The notes: a model not told the origin generated them from the letters alone. A DNA stretch of 24,354 nt from a virus (IMGVR_UViG_3300048586_000149:1-24354); one strand, 5' to 3'. Shown: positions 6,082 to 11,407, counted from the first letter of the stretch. A program made the numbers and translations.

Positions 6082-6711
6082 TTACTGACTGGCACGACGC
6101 ACGGCCAACGCGAACCCGTCGCTGTTGCGGGGGTTGCTGCCGACGACGCCGTTGTCGAAACCGACGCCCCACGCGGACGCCGAAGACCAGGCAGCCGGTG
6201 TGCTGGTCCAGTGCCAGCGCGGCTTGACGTGAGGGAAGAGGCTCACGTCGATTGCGGGCTCGTGGCGCGTGTCGTCGACCAGGTCGGCGAGTTCGGTGCG
6301 GGTGGGCAAGCGCCAGTCGTCGTAGCCCAGCAGGCGCAGCTGCTTGCAGCGTTCGATGCAATGCTCCTGGGTGATGCCGTCGTTTTCGTCAGACGGGTCG
6401 CCGAGAGATTCGACGGACCACATCAGACCGGTGCTGTGATCGATCACGGCGAAGTGGTCGGTGCGGTCGCTGTCGGCGGGCAGGTGCAGGCCTTCAGCGG
6501 TGACCTTGGTGAAGGCGGTGCGGATGCGTTCACCAGGCTGCAGGATGGCCGGCACTTCGTCCGGCCGCAGTCCGGCGATGCCGCCGCTGTGGTAGCGCAC
6601 CGCGGCGTTGTAGTCCGCCGGTCCCGGCAGTGCTTTGGTGATGCCGGCGGCAAGCGTTGCCAGCTGTGGCGCAAACAGGTTGCCGGCGACGTGGATGGTG
6701 ATCTGGTTCAT
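6082..6711 (-). CDS. DGR target protein 2 (tape-measure-like motif plus DUF1566, variable C-terminus)
   Basis: A 209-residue protein. Residues 42-61 (from SGGIAGLRPDEVPAILQPGE) resemble a Gly-rich DEVPAxLxxGE motif that I know from the C-terminal ends of phage tape-measure and minor tail proteins. From about residue 86 there is a complete DUF1566 domain: IDHSTGLMWSVE, a Cys-containing helix, GYDDWRLPTRTELADLVD (129-146), PAIDVSLFP and WHWTSTPAAW. Residues 173-208 are encoded by VR2. No signal peptide is seen. AAGGAG lies 7 bases before the ATG. The N-terminal motif suggests attachment to, or descent from, a virion tail component, but tail assembly is not shown. It is encoded 33 bases upstream of target protein 1 and is the first gene of the DGR block. 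Confidence 0.9.
   Translation of the reverse strand: MNQITIHVAGNLFAPQLATLAAGITKALPGPADYNAAVRYHSGGIAGLRPDEVPAILQPGERIRTAFTKVTAEGLHLPADSDRTDHFAVIDHSTGLMWSVESLGDPSDENDGITQEHCIERCKQLRLLGYDDWRLPTRTELADLVDDTRHEPAIDVSLFPHVKPRWHWTSTPAAWSSASAWGVGFDNGVVGSNPRNSDGFALAVRRASQ
6088..6197 (-). repeat. DGR variable repeat 2 (VR2)
   Basis: This is a gap-free 110-bp copy of the TR with 13 differences, all at coding-strand template adenines (A to G 11, A to T 1, A to C 1). The flanks match the TR exactly. Sites changed in VR1 and VR2 only partly coincide; 20 of the 23 block adenines are altered in at least one copy. The variable block reads Gly, Gly, Asp, Val, Gly, Ser, Pro, Ser and Asp at changed codons, with Asn kept at three. 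Confidence 0.96.
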
Positions 6712-6732
6712 GGGTGTGCTCCTTGGTATCGG

Positions 6733-6954
6733 TTAGGAAAGGACTGCGGCAGCACGCTGTGCGCGATCGCGCAGCGCGGAGATTTCGGTGGTTTGTTGCG
6801 CAATCAATTCGCGTGCTTCGCGCTCGCTACGCTCGAGCTCGCGCCACTGACCGGCGCGTTTGCGGTATTCGTGGGCGTTAATGTCGAAGCCACTGCCCGA
6901 CTCGGTGTCCGCCAGCTTGTCCAGGAAGTCTGGGCCGGAAAGTTCTGTGCACAT
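6733..6954 (-). CDS. Hypothetical protein, 73 aa, coiled-coil C-terminus
   Basis: A small protein starting MCTELSGPDFLDKL, with residues 35-70 forming a charged helix likely to be a coiled coil (RELERSEREARELIAQQ, then TEISALRDRAQRAA). GAGGAA lies 6 bases before the chosen ATG; a longer frame upstream is a shadow of the winged-helix gene. It sits 21 bases upstream of the first DGR target, with no room for a separate promoter, so it is probably co-transcribed with the DGR. Function is unknown. Confidence 0.72.
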   Translation of the reverse strand: MCTELSGPDFLDKLADTESGSGFDINAHEYRKRAGQWRELERSEREARELIAQQTTEISALRDRAQRAAAVLS

Positions 6955-6964
6955 GGTGGGTTCC

Positions 6965-7615
6965 TCAATCGTCGGTTTCGTCGTCGGGTTCTTCGACGGG
7001 GTTTGCGGGAAGGGCGCGCATGGCGTGTGCCTGGAACGCGCCGCGCTTGGTGCTGTTGATGGTGAAAGCGTCGCGGTAGTCGCCGTTGAGCGGGCGCGAG
7101 GTTTCATGCATGCCCAGCTGCTGGATTTTTCCGCCGCGTGCTTCGAAGTCGGCGATGTCATCAGCGATCTGCATGCTCTCGATGCGCTTGGCAGCCAGGT
7201 ACGCGCCGCCGTGTGCATTGGCGGCGGTGAGGCGTTGGGTGTTGATGACACGCGAGGTGAGGCCGGCGCTGTGCTGTGCCTTGACGCGTGGCGTGGGGGC
7301 AGGTGCAGCGGTTGGCGTTCGCTTCGCCGGCCTCGTCTTCACCTGCTGGATGGATGCGGCTTGCGCTTTGGCGGTGCGCTTGTCGATCAGCGCGCCCGGT
7401 GCGATGCGGAACATGTTGTTGCCGCCCACTTTCTTGACCAGCAATCGGCCTTGGCGCTGCAGAGTGGACAAGGTGCCGTACATCAGCGTGCATTCGCTGA
7501 CGCCCACGGCATCCATGATGTCGCGCACGTTGCGCGACCGGGTCTGCTTTTCCAGGTAGGTAAGCACCGCGACCGAACGGCCGGTGCGGATGCCGCGTTC
7601 GGGAACGCTGCTCAT
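6965..7615 (-). CDS. Phage protein with N-terminal winged-helix domain
   Basis: The 216-residue product has a winged helix-turn-helix in residues 10-65 (RSVAVLTYLEKQTRSRN, VRDIMDAVGVSECTLMY, LQRQGRLLVKK, NMFRI). A basic, Ala/Pro-rich linker follows, then a helical part with ADDIADFEARGGKIQQLG and an acidic end (EEPDDETDD). It is probably a DNA-binding regulator or replication accessory factor. The ATG at 7615 overlaps the preceding stop (ATGA); a GTG nine bases upstream is an alternative. The target DNA is unknown. Confidence 0.78.
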   Translation of the reverse strand: MSSVPERGIRTGRSVAVLTYLEKQTRSRNVRDIMDAVGVSECTLMYGTLSTLQRQGRLLVKKVGGNNMFRIAPGALIDKRTAKAQAASIQQVKTRPAKRTPTAAPAPTPRVKAQHSAGLTSRVINTQRLTAANAHGGAYLAAKRIESMQIADDIADFEARGGKIQQLGMHETSRPLNGDYRDAFTINSTKRGAFQAHAMRALPANPVEEPDDETDD

Positions 7616-8160
7616 GCGTCGCACCCCGGTCCGCGTTCGCCGTAGCTGCCAGGCTTGGTGAAGCGCATGAAGTGGATCCAGCCTTGGTCGGGGCAGTGGA
7701 AGCCCCAGTCACGCACGCGAGGTCCGGTGATGAAGAGCGTCCAGCAGGGTGCTACTACCGTAGCGGACCACGAATATGGATTGGTGCAGTCCATGTTTGG
7801 ATCAGGTACCTGCACCAGCTCTATGCGGTGTGCGCGGCTGGGCAGACTGAACTTCCAACTGCCGGCGTGGCGCAGACGCTTGTGGTGGACGCCGCCTGCG
7901 GCGATGGTGTGCTCGATGTAGCTGCCACGCAGCAGCCACGATGCCCAGGCCCACGGATGATCGTGCAGTGCGCGGTCATCGTCGTCACGCAGGAAGTGGT
8001 GCAGGTAGACATTGCAGATCGGGTTGCGCGGCAGCAGGTACCAGCGGCGTAGGTACGCGCCCTGTGGATCCTCTGCGCCCACCACGAAGTTGGGTGGACG
8101 CTTGGCGGCGACACGCTGCATGAGCTGGATGAAGATGAAGTTGGTGAAGCGCTGGATCAC
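7612..8160 (-). CDS. Cupin-like conserved phage protein, 182 aa
   Basis: This belongs to a type of small phage protein I recognise by the signature YLRRWYLLPRNPICNVYLH, then DDDRALHDHPW, LLRGSYIEH, RAHRIEL and TLFITGPRVRDWGFHCP. The His and Glu pattern (HDHPW, HRIEL) and beta-rich make-up suggest a cupin barrel with a metal site, but substrate and activity are not known. It begins with GTG, overlapping the previous stop (GTGA), and ends overlapping the next ATG (ATGA), so it is tightly coupled on both sides. A second start at the internal Met of LMQRVAAK is possible. Confidence 0.82.
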   Translation of the reverse strand: MIQRFTNFIFIQLMQRVAAKRPPNFVVGAEDPQGAYLRRWYLLPRNPICNVYLHHFLRDDDDRALHDHPWAWASWLLRGSYIEHTIAAGGVHHKRLRHAGSWKFSLPSRAHRIELVQVPDPNMDCTNPYSWSATVVAPCWTLFITGPRVRDWGFHCPDQGWIHFMRFTKPGSYGERGPGCDA

Positions 8161-8435
8161 TGCACACCCGCCTTTGTCAGCTCATCGGCAATGCGTTCCC
8201 CTTCGCTGGTCAGGGTGATCTGCGTGGGGAATTCGGGTTCGTCGAAGGTGACCAGGCCGGCGTCATGCAGGCGGTTGACGGTGCGGCGCGTGAACGCCTG
8301 GTACATCACGGGCCCGCTGGTGCGGATGCTTCCGCCGGTGGCGATGTAGCCGCCATTGGCGCGGCGCAGGCTGTGGCTGGGTGTACGCGATGCAGCGAGC
8401 AACGCGTCGCGCATCTTGGGTTGCAGTTCTGGCAT
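8157..8435 (-). CDS. Winged-helix protein, 92 aa
   Basis: The small protein shows a recognition-helix-like segment TRRTVNRLHDAGLVTF followed by a wing (PTQITLTSEGERIADEL), the pattern of MarR/PadR-like winged helices. The N-terminal part (MRDALLAASRTP) is a helix. It may regulate transcription within the phage or of the host, but the target is unknown. It starts one base after the TGA of the small membrane protein gene and overlaps the next gene by GTGA. Confidence 0.75.
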   Translation of the reverse strand: MPELQPKMRDALLAASRTPSHSLRRANGGYIATGGSIRTSGPVMYQAFTRRTVNRLHDAGLVTFDEPEFPTQITLTSEGERIADELTKAGVQ

Positions 8436-8436
8436 T

Positions 8437-8607
8437 TCAGGCTCCGGGAACGCTGGCGGCGGCCAGCACGAAAAGGGACAGCAACACGACGGCCGCCCAG
8501 CCGAGAACGGCAGGCAGCGGGTTGCGTTTGCGGGGTGTGCGCCGACCAGGCGTGGTGGCGTGGATGCTTTCCATCACGCCTTGCGAGAGCATGTGATCGA
8601 TGCTCAT
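8437..8607 (-). CDS. Small membrane protein, 56 aa
   Basis: A short gene fits exactly between its neighbours. Its ATG overlaps the upstream stop (ATGA at 8604-8607), and its TGA ends one base before the next ATG. The product begins MSIDHMLSQGVMES, has a basic patch (GRRTPRKRNP, 21-30) and then one hydrophobic helix (LPAVLGWAAVVLLSLFVLAA, 31-50), so it should cross the inner membrane with its N-terminus in the cytoplasm. Function is unknown; small membrane proteins in early operons often affect host or superinfecting phage. Confidence 0.75.
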   Translation of the reverse strand: MSIDHMLSQGVMESIHATTPGRRTPRKRNPLPAVLGWAAVVLLSLFVLAAASVPGA

Positions 8608-9020
8608 GCGGCACCGCCTACGCGTAGTAGTGCAGCGGCACGACGGGCGATCGTTGCGCCCAAGTGACGCACTGCGGCCGGAGTCAGGTTTTTCTGACAG
8701 GCCTCCCGGGCTTTGTCGTACGCCTGATCCGCGACGACCAACTCTTCCACGGCAGCAATTGCTTCGTCCGCCTTGTGAGCTAACGGGTGGCTTCGCGGCA
8801 TGAAGCTGATGGGATCAGGTGGTGCGTGCAGCTCGTTGCGCATGGCGCGCATCGTATCGATTGCTTCGACACACGTGCGCACCCCGCCTGGATCGCGTGT
8901 AGGTGGGTTGGGTTCGCTGGCTTGAAGACGCAGGCTATGATCGTTATTGCTGACGATGCCTCCCCGTGAATGACGCCCAGGCCAGATTGCAGACAGGATC
9001 CGGTGCAAGAGGGCGCTCAT
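8604..9020 (-). CDS. Hypothetical protein, 138 aa
   Basis: It starts MSALLHRILSAIWPGRHSRG, chosen because this ATG overlaps the upstream stop by four bases; a longer upstream extension is only an antisense or out-of-frame shadow with biased composition. The C-terminal half is helical (ADEAIAAVEELVVADQAYDK, then REACQK and HLGATIARRAAALL). No motif of known function is visible. The codon pattern and overlaps on both sides support a real gene of the leftward operon. Confidence 0.72.
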   Translation of the reverse strand: MSALLHRILSAIWPGRHSRGGIVSNNDHSLRLQASEPNPPTRDPGGVRTCVEAIDTMRAMRNELHAPPDPISFMPRSHPLAHKADEAIAAVEELVVADQAYDKAREACQKNLTPAAVRHLGATIARRAAALLRVGGAA

Positions 9021-9247
9021 GCCGTCACCGCCCGCGGATGGATATCGTCGTTGCAGTGCTGGACGTCGCCTTCGATGAAGGGTTCCACCTTGCCGGTGGC
9101 GGTGAGGATGGCCTGCGCGAATGCGGCCATTTCCTCGCGTGTGCCCACCAGGTTGGGCGCGTGCATGCCGAAGGCGATGTGGATACGTCCGTGCAGGCCG
9201 ACATGCACGACCGGCACCACGACCAGGCTGGCTTGGTTGCACATCAT
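9017..9247 (-). CDS. Hypothetical protein, 76 aa
   Basis: The product begins MMCNQASLVVVPVVHVGLHG, followed by APNLVGTREEMAAFAQAILTA. The first 25 residues alternate hydrophobic residues like beta strands, and the middle is one helix. The ATGATG start overlaps the stop of the membrane gene upstream, and the stop overlaps the next ATG. No family is recognised. It appears to be a small phage-specific soluble protein. Confidence 0.7.
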   Translation of the reverse strand: MMCNQASLVVVPVVHVGLHGRIHIAFGMHAPNLVGTREEMAAFAQAILTATGKVEPFIEGDVQHCNDDIHPRAVTA

Positions 9248-9456
9248 CCGCGCACCGCACCGCACACTGGCGCCTTGGTGTTGTGGTAGTTGGCGAGCTC
9301 CATGGCGCGCATCGGCACGACCCACAGCGCGAGCAACGCCATTGCCACCCACGCGAGGGTCAGCCAGTGACGGCGCAGCCAGTTGCGGGCGGTGTGGACG
9401 TCGCATTCGATGCGGCGTCGCAGGGAAAGAAGGGCGGGGCGCTGGGCGGTAGCCAT
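9244..9456 (-). CDS. Small membrane protein, 70 aa
   Basis: Starts MATAQRPALLSLRRRIECDV and has one hydrophobic helix (LTLAWVAMALLALWVVP) at about residues 33-49, flanked by Arg/His on the inner side, so a single-pass inner-membrane protein is likely. The start overlaps the previous stop by one base (TGATG). Function is unknown. Confidence 0.72.
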   Translation of the reverse strand: MATAQRPALLSLRRRIECDVHTARNWLRRHWLTLAWVAMALLALWVVPMRAMELANYHNTKAPVCGAVRG

Positions 9457-9701
9457 CAGCGTGCCTCCCATGCCAGTTCGTCGCTGCGTGCTTCGGTGCG
9501 CTTTTCCTTTACCTTCAGCAGCCGCGCACGGCGCTTGTGGTCCTGGAAGTGCTCACCGCCTGCGCTGCTGCGCAGTGCCTTGGCGTGCTGGTGGTCTGCG
9601 CGGCTGGCGGCACGCATGCAGCGCATGGCAGCCGGGGGCAGGGTGGCGGTGGGCTCTGCGGTGCTGGTTTCGCTGTCCAGGGATGCGATGGCGTCGAACA
9701 T
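9456..9701 (-). CDS. Hypothetical protein, 81 aa; first gene of the leftward operon
   Basis: Starts MFDAIASLDSETSTAEPTAT. GGAG lies 8 bases before the ATG. The C-terminal half is strongly basic (FQDHKRRARLLKVKEKRTEA), which would suit nucleic-acid binding. As the first gene after the operator-controlled promoter it holds the place of an early regulator (lambda N lies first after PL), but no sequence similarity to an antiterminator is visible and I do not claim that role. Confidence 0.7.
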   Translation of the reverse strand: MFDAIASLDSETSTAEPTATLPPAAMRCMRAASRADHQHAKALRSSAGGEHFQDHKRRARLLKVKEKRTEARSDELAWEAR

Positions 9702-9728
9702 GGCGGCCTCTCCGGTGTGGAAAGGGCG

Positions 9729-9774
9729 ACCCGCCGCGCAGGCAAGGAAGGGGGCGATGCCTGCGCTGGCGGGT
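9729..9774 (-). promoter_or_regulatory. Strong hairpin in the leader of the leftward operon
   Basis: A 16-bp stem (9729-9744 with 9758-9774) is interrupted only by one bulged base (9767) and closes a 13-base loop. It lies in the roughly 150-base untranslated leader between the operator cluster and the first gene. On the leftward transcript it is followed by CGCCCTTT, which has only three U, so it is not a convincing intrinsic terminator. It could be an attenuator, an antitermination element or an mRNA-stabilising structure. Confidence 0.55.
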
Positions 9775-9849
9775 ATTGCCACCGGAAAAGCCGAGGGGAT
9801 GCGGCGAAACCGGCGGTGCCCTGCCCGGTCGGGTGACCGGACGGCTCGC

Positions 9850-9879
9850 ACCCTACACGTAGCGTGTAGCGCATGTCAA
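9850..9879 (-). promoter_or_regulatory. Candidate leftward early promoter (PL-like)
   Basis: A perfect -35 box TTGACA (9879-9874 on the minus strand) lies between two operator copies. At 16-18 bases spacing the -10 candidates (TGTAGG or TAGGGT) are weak. Position upstream of a 13-gene leftward run and overlap with two operators support a repressor-controlled promoter. Confidence 0.5.
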
Positions 9880-9893
9880 CACGAAATGTGTAG
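9853..9893. promoter_or_regulatory. Left operator cluster (two ACACG-N3-CGTGT sites)
   Basis: Site 1 is CTACACG-TAG-CGTGTAG (9853-9869), a perfect inverted repeat. Site 2 is ACACG-AAA-TGTGT (9879-9891) with one mismatch, followed by AG. Both flank or cover the TTGACA box of the leftward promoter. The same motif recurs at 10699-10738 beside the repressor gene, as expected for binding sites of the encoded CI-like and Cro-like proteins. Confidence 0.75.
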
Positions 9894-9952
9894 CTGTGCC
9901 GCAATATTTGTAATCAGGGCACTTTTGGCCCCGGCTACGCTGGTTTCAGCGC

Positions 9953-10225
9953 TCAGTCTTGGGTTTTGGCGGCTGCAGGAACGGGCGGGGGTGATCTGGC
10001 GGCATGTTCCCGATGCGCGAACTGCTGCGCCATGACGCTATTTTCGGGAATCATGTTCCGGTTGCCGCAGGACGGGCAGGCTTTGTGGCGTGCTGAAATG
10101 CGCCAAATGCTATAGATCAAACCGCCGATGATGAGGCAAAAAATGTATAGGCCAAGTTCGATGATGATCGACCCTGGTGTGACGCTACGGGGCAAGCCCC
10201 GGAAGCCGCAGTTGGTGCAAAGCAT
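9953..10225 (-). CDS. LITAF-like zinc-ribbon membrane protein, 90 aa
   Basis: Two CxxC knuckles (CTNC at residues 3-6 and CPSC at about 50-53) flank a hydrophobic segment (IIIELGLYIFCLIIGGLIYS, about 20-39). This layout is that of LITAF/zinc-ribbon membrane proteins, in which the Cys pairs come together to bind zinc beside a membrane-embedded helix. The tail is Pro/Ala-rich. It lies directly downstream of the repressor, with the Shine-Dalgarno AAGGAG overlapping the repressor stop, so it should be expressed in the lysogen. That makes a superinfection-exclusion or other lysogen-protective role plausible, but this is inference. Confidence 0.78.
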   Translation of the reverse strand: MLCTNCGFRGLPRSVTPGSIIIELGLYIFCLIIGGLIYSIWRISARHKACPSCGNRNMIPENSVMAQQFAHREHAARSPPPVPAAAKTQD

Positions 10226-10234
10226 GCCATCTCC

Positions 10235-10654
10235 TTATGCCGAATGTTTTGTACGCACCGCCGGCTCTGAGATTTCCTGTTTTTCCGGCGTTACTTCGTA
10301 GCCCGATTGAGCATCCGCAACGCCATGAATGGCGCGCTTCCCGCGGTCGTCTGTAGTCCTGTATTTCTCGAATAGCGCCTGTTCGTCCTTGCCCATGATG
10401 GCATCAGGGAACCCCAGGATGGCCGAGGGTGAAATGTTGCCGTAAATGCTGCACAAGATCTGTATTACCAAGGGGTCTGGCAGGCGCGTCCCCTGTTCGT
10501 AGTTCCCTATACGTGATGAAGGCAGTTCTTTCCCCAAAGCGCGGCCCAGTCGTTCAGCAGCAATTTCCTGCGTGATATCGGCGGATTCCCTTGCCACCTT
10601 CAGGCGTTTCCCCACTTCGCGCCTGTATTCCGACTTTTTCTGATCGTAGTTCAT
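10235..10654 (-). CDS. CI-like XRE-family repressor, 139 aa
   Basis: The protein carries an HTH_3 domain at about residues 10-72 (KRLKVARESADITQEIAAER, LGKELPSSRIGNYEQGTRLP, then PLVIQILCSIYGNISPSAIL). No LexA-type protease domain follows: the remaining 65 residues are short and charged, with no Ser-Lys catalytic pair, so RecA-stimulated self-cleavage is unlikely and induction would need another route. I chose MNYDQKKSEYRRE as the start because the longer frame runs through the operator cluster. It is divergent from the Cro-like gene and is the likely lysogeny repressor acting on the ACACG-N3-CGTGT operators. Confidence 0.85.
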   Translation of the reverse strand: MNYDQKKSEYRREVGKRLKVARESADITQEIAAERLGRALGKELPSSRIGNYEQGTRLPDPLVIQILCSIYGNISPSAILGFPDAIMGKDEQALFEKYRTTDDRGKRAIHGVADAQSGYEVTPEKQEISEPAVRTKHSA

Positions 10655-10698
10655 CACAAAAGCGTAGGGTGACCCTGAACGGGCGGCCAGATTGGAAC

Positions 10699-10738
10699 CG
10701 TGTAGATACACCTTGCGTGTAGAACACGTTTCGTGTAG
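10699..10738. promoter_or_regulatory. Right operator cluster (three sites) between repressor and cro
   Basis: Three overlapping or adjacent inverted repeats are present: GTGTA-GA-TACAC (10700-10711), CGTGT-AGA-ACACG (10716-10728) and ACACG-TTT-CGTGT (10724-10736). They lie 12-50 bases before the Cro-like ATG. A weak rightward promoter can be drawn (TTGCGT 10713-10718, N17, TAGTTT 10736-10741), which would give a nearly leaderless cro mRNA; this part is uncertain. Confidence 0.75.
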
Positions 10739-10749
10739 TTTGCCGGGCC

Positions 10750-10977
10750 ATGACGACATCATTGGCTAATTTCATCACCGAAGTGGGCGACGCCGAGGCG
10801 GGTGCCTTGTTCCAAGTGAAGCTGCGCACCGTCCAGTCCTGGCGCCGCGGCGAGCGCTTCCCGCGCCCGGAACAGGCCCGGATCATCGTCGACGTGACCA
10901 ATGGTCGCGTGGATATGCAGGGTATCTACGGAACTGCTTTCCGTGAAACCAGCGAACAGCTGGCAAGGGTGGGCTGA
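10750..10977 (+). CDS. Cro-like HTH regulator, 75 aa
   Basis: A small protein divergent from the repressor gene, beginning MTTSLANFITEVGDAEAGAL. The segment AEAGALFQVKLRTVQSWRRG is a helix-turn-helix in which the second helix carries the VQSW.RG signature of YdaS/Cro-type regulators, followed by RFPRPEQARIIVDVTNG. It should repress the repressor promoter and favour lytic development by binding the same operators. The ATG is 14 bases after the last operator. It is the first gene of the rightward early transcript. Confidence 0.82.
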   Translation: MTTSLANFITEVGDAEAGALFQVKLRTVQSWRRGERFPRPEQARIIVDVTNGRVDMQGIYGTAFRETSEQLARVG

Positions 10978-10978
10978 C

Positions 10979-11242
10979 ATGCGCTCCATTTCCGATGACG
11001 ACATGGAACGCGCACTCAACAGTACGTTGGGCGAAGACGCCGTTCTCAGAGTGGTTCGCCGGAAACAGGCGGCCCTTGCAGCGCCTCGATCAACTCTGAG
11101 TAGTGTGCGAGTGTCTTTCGCCACCCTTCGGATACTTCTGCGCTGGGCGCGGGATCTGATCCGACAAGCTCGTCTACAAGCTCTGGCAGAACTTCTGGCC
11201 ACATCTGCGCCAGGGAATGCGGCAAGGGATGCGTCGCCATGA
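10979..11242 (+). pseudogene. Early-gene remnant or doubtful ORF downstream of cro
   Basis: The ATG lies one base after the cro stop, and the first 22 codons (MRSISDDDMERALNSTLGED and following) look like the start of a normal early phage protein. From about 11046 onward the frame runs antisense to a better-looking gene, and its codons become atypical (CGA, TCA, AGT, AGT, CGA). I read it as a gene whose 3' part has been replaced; a functional 87-residue product cannot be excluded. Confidence 0.4.
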
Positions 11243-11321
11243 CGATGTCCAGGACATACCGCAACGCACGCACTTCGCCTGACAACTGCAAAAGCAGTTG
11301 CCGTTCCAATTTGCTTTCCAT
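11046..11321 (-). CDS. Hypothetical protein, 91 aa, on the strand opposite to its operon
   Basis: The product is MESKLERQLLLQLSGEVRAL followed by a helical middle (SLAQMWPEVLPELVDELVGS) and a second helix (WRKTLAHYSELIEAL). GGAG lies 6 bases before the ATG, and amino-acid composition and codon use are normal, unlike the plus-strand frame across it. A single minus-strand gene inside the rightward early region looks like a moron or accessory insert. No function is recognised and no clear terminator follows it. Confidence 0.65.
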   Translation of the reverse strand: MESKLERQLLLQLSGEVRALRYVLDIVMATHPLPHSLAQMWPEVLPELVDELVGSDPAPSAEVSEGWRKTLAHYSELIEALQGPPVSGEPL

Positions 11322-11407
11322 GTCGGTCTCCGGTGGTGGGATGGTTGTCGGGCGATTCCCAGCCTATCACCGGCAGACCGGCACCCATTGGGGTGCGGTG
11401 GTGATCT

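Noticed and set aside
4992-6197. The three 110-bp repeats as ordinary duplicated coding segments or a CRISPR-like array
   Set aside because: Ordinary divergence would place changes at all bases and mainly third codon positions; here changes occur only at template adenines in positions 1 and 2. There are no regular short repeats with unique spacers.
11381-11396. Hairpin GCACCC-ATTG-GGGTGC between the minus-strand gene and the next rightward gene
   Set aside because: Only six base pairs with no T tract on either strand; too weak to call a terminator or promoter element.
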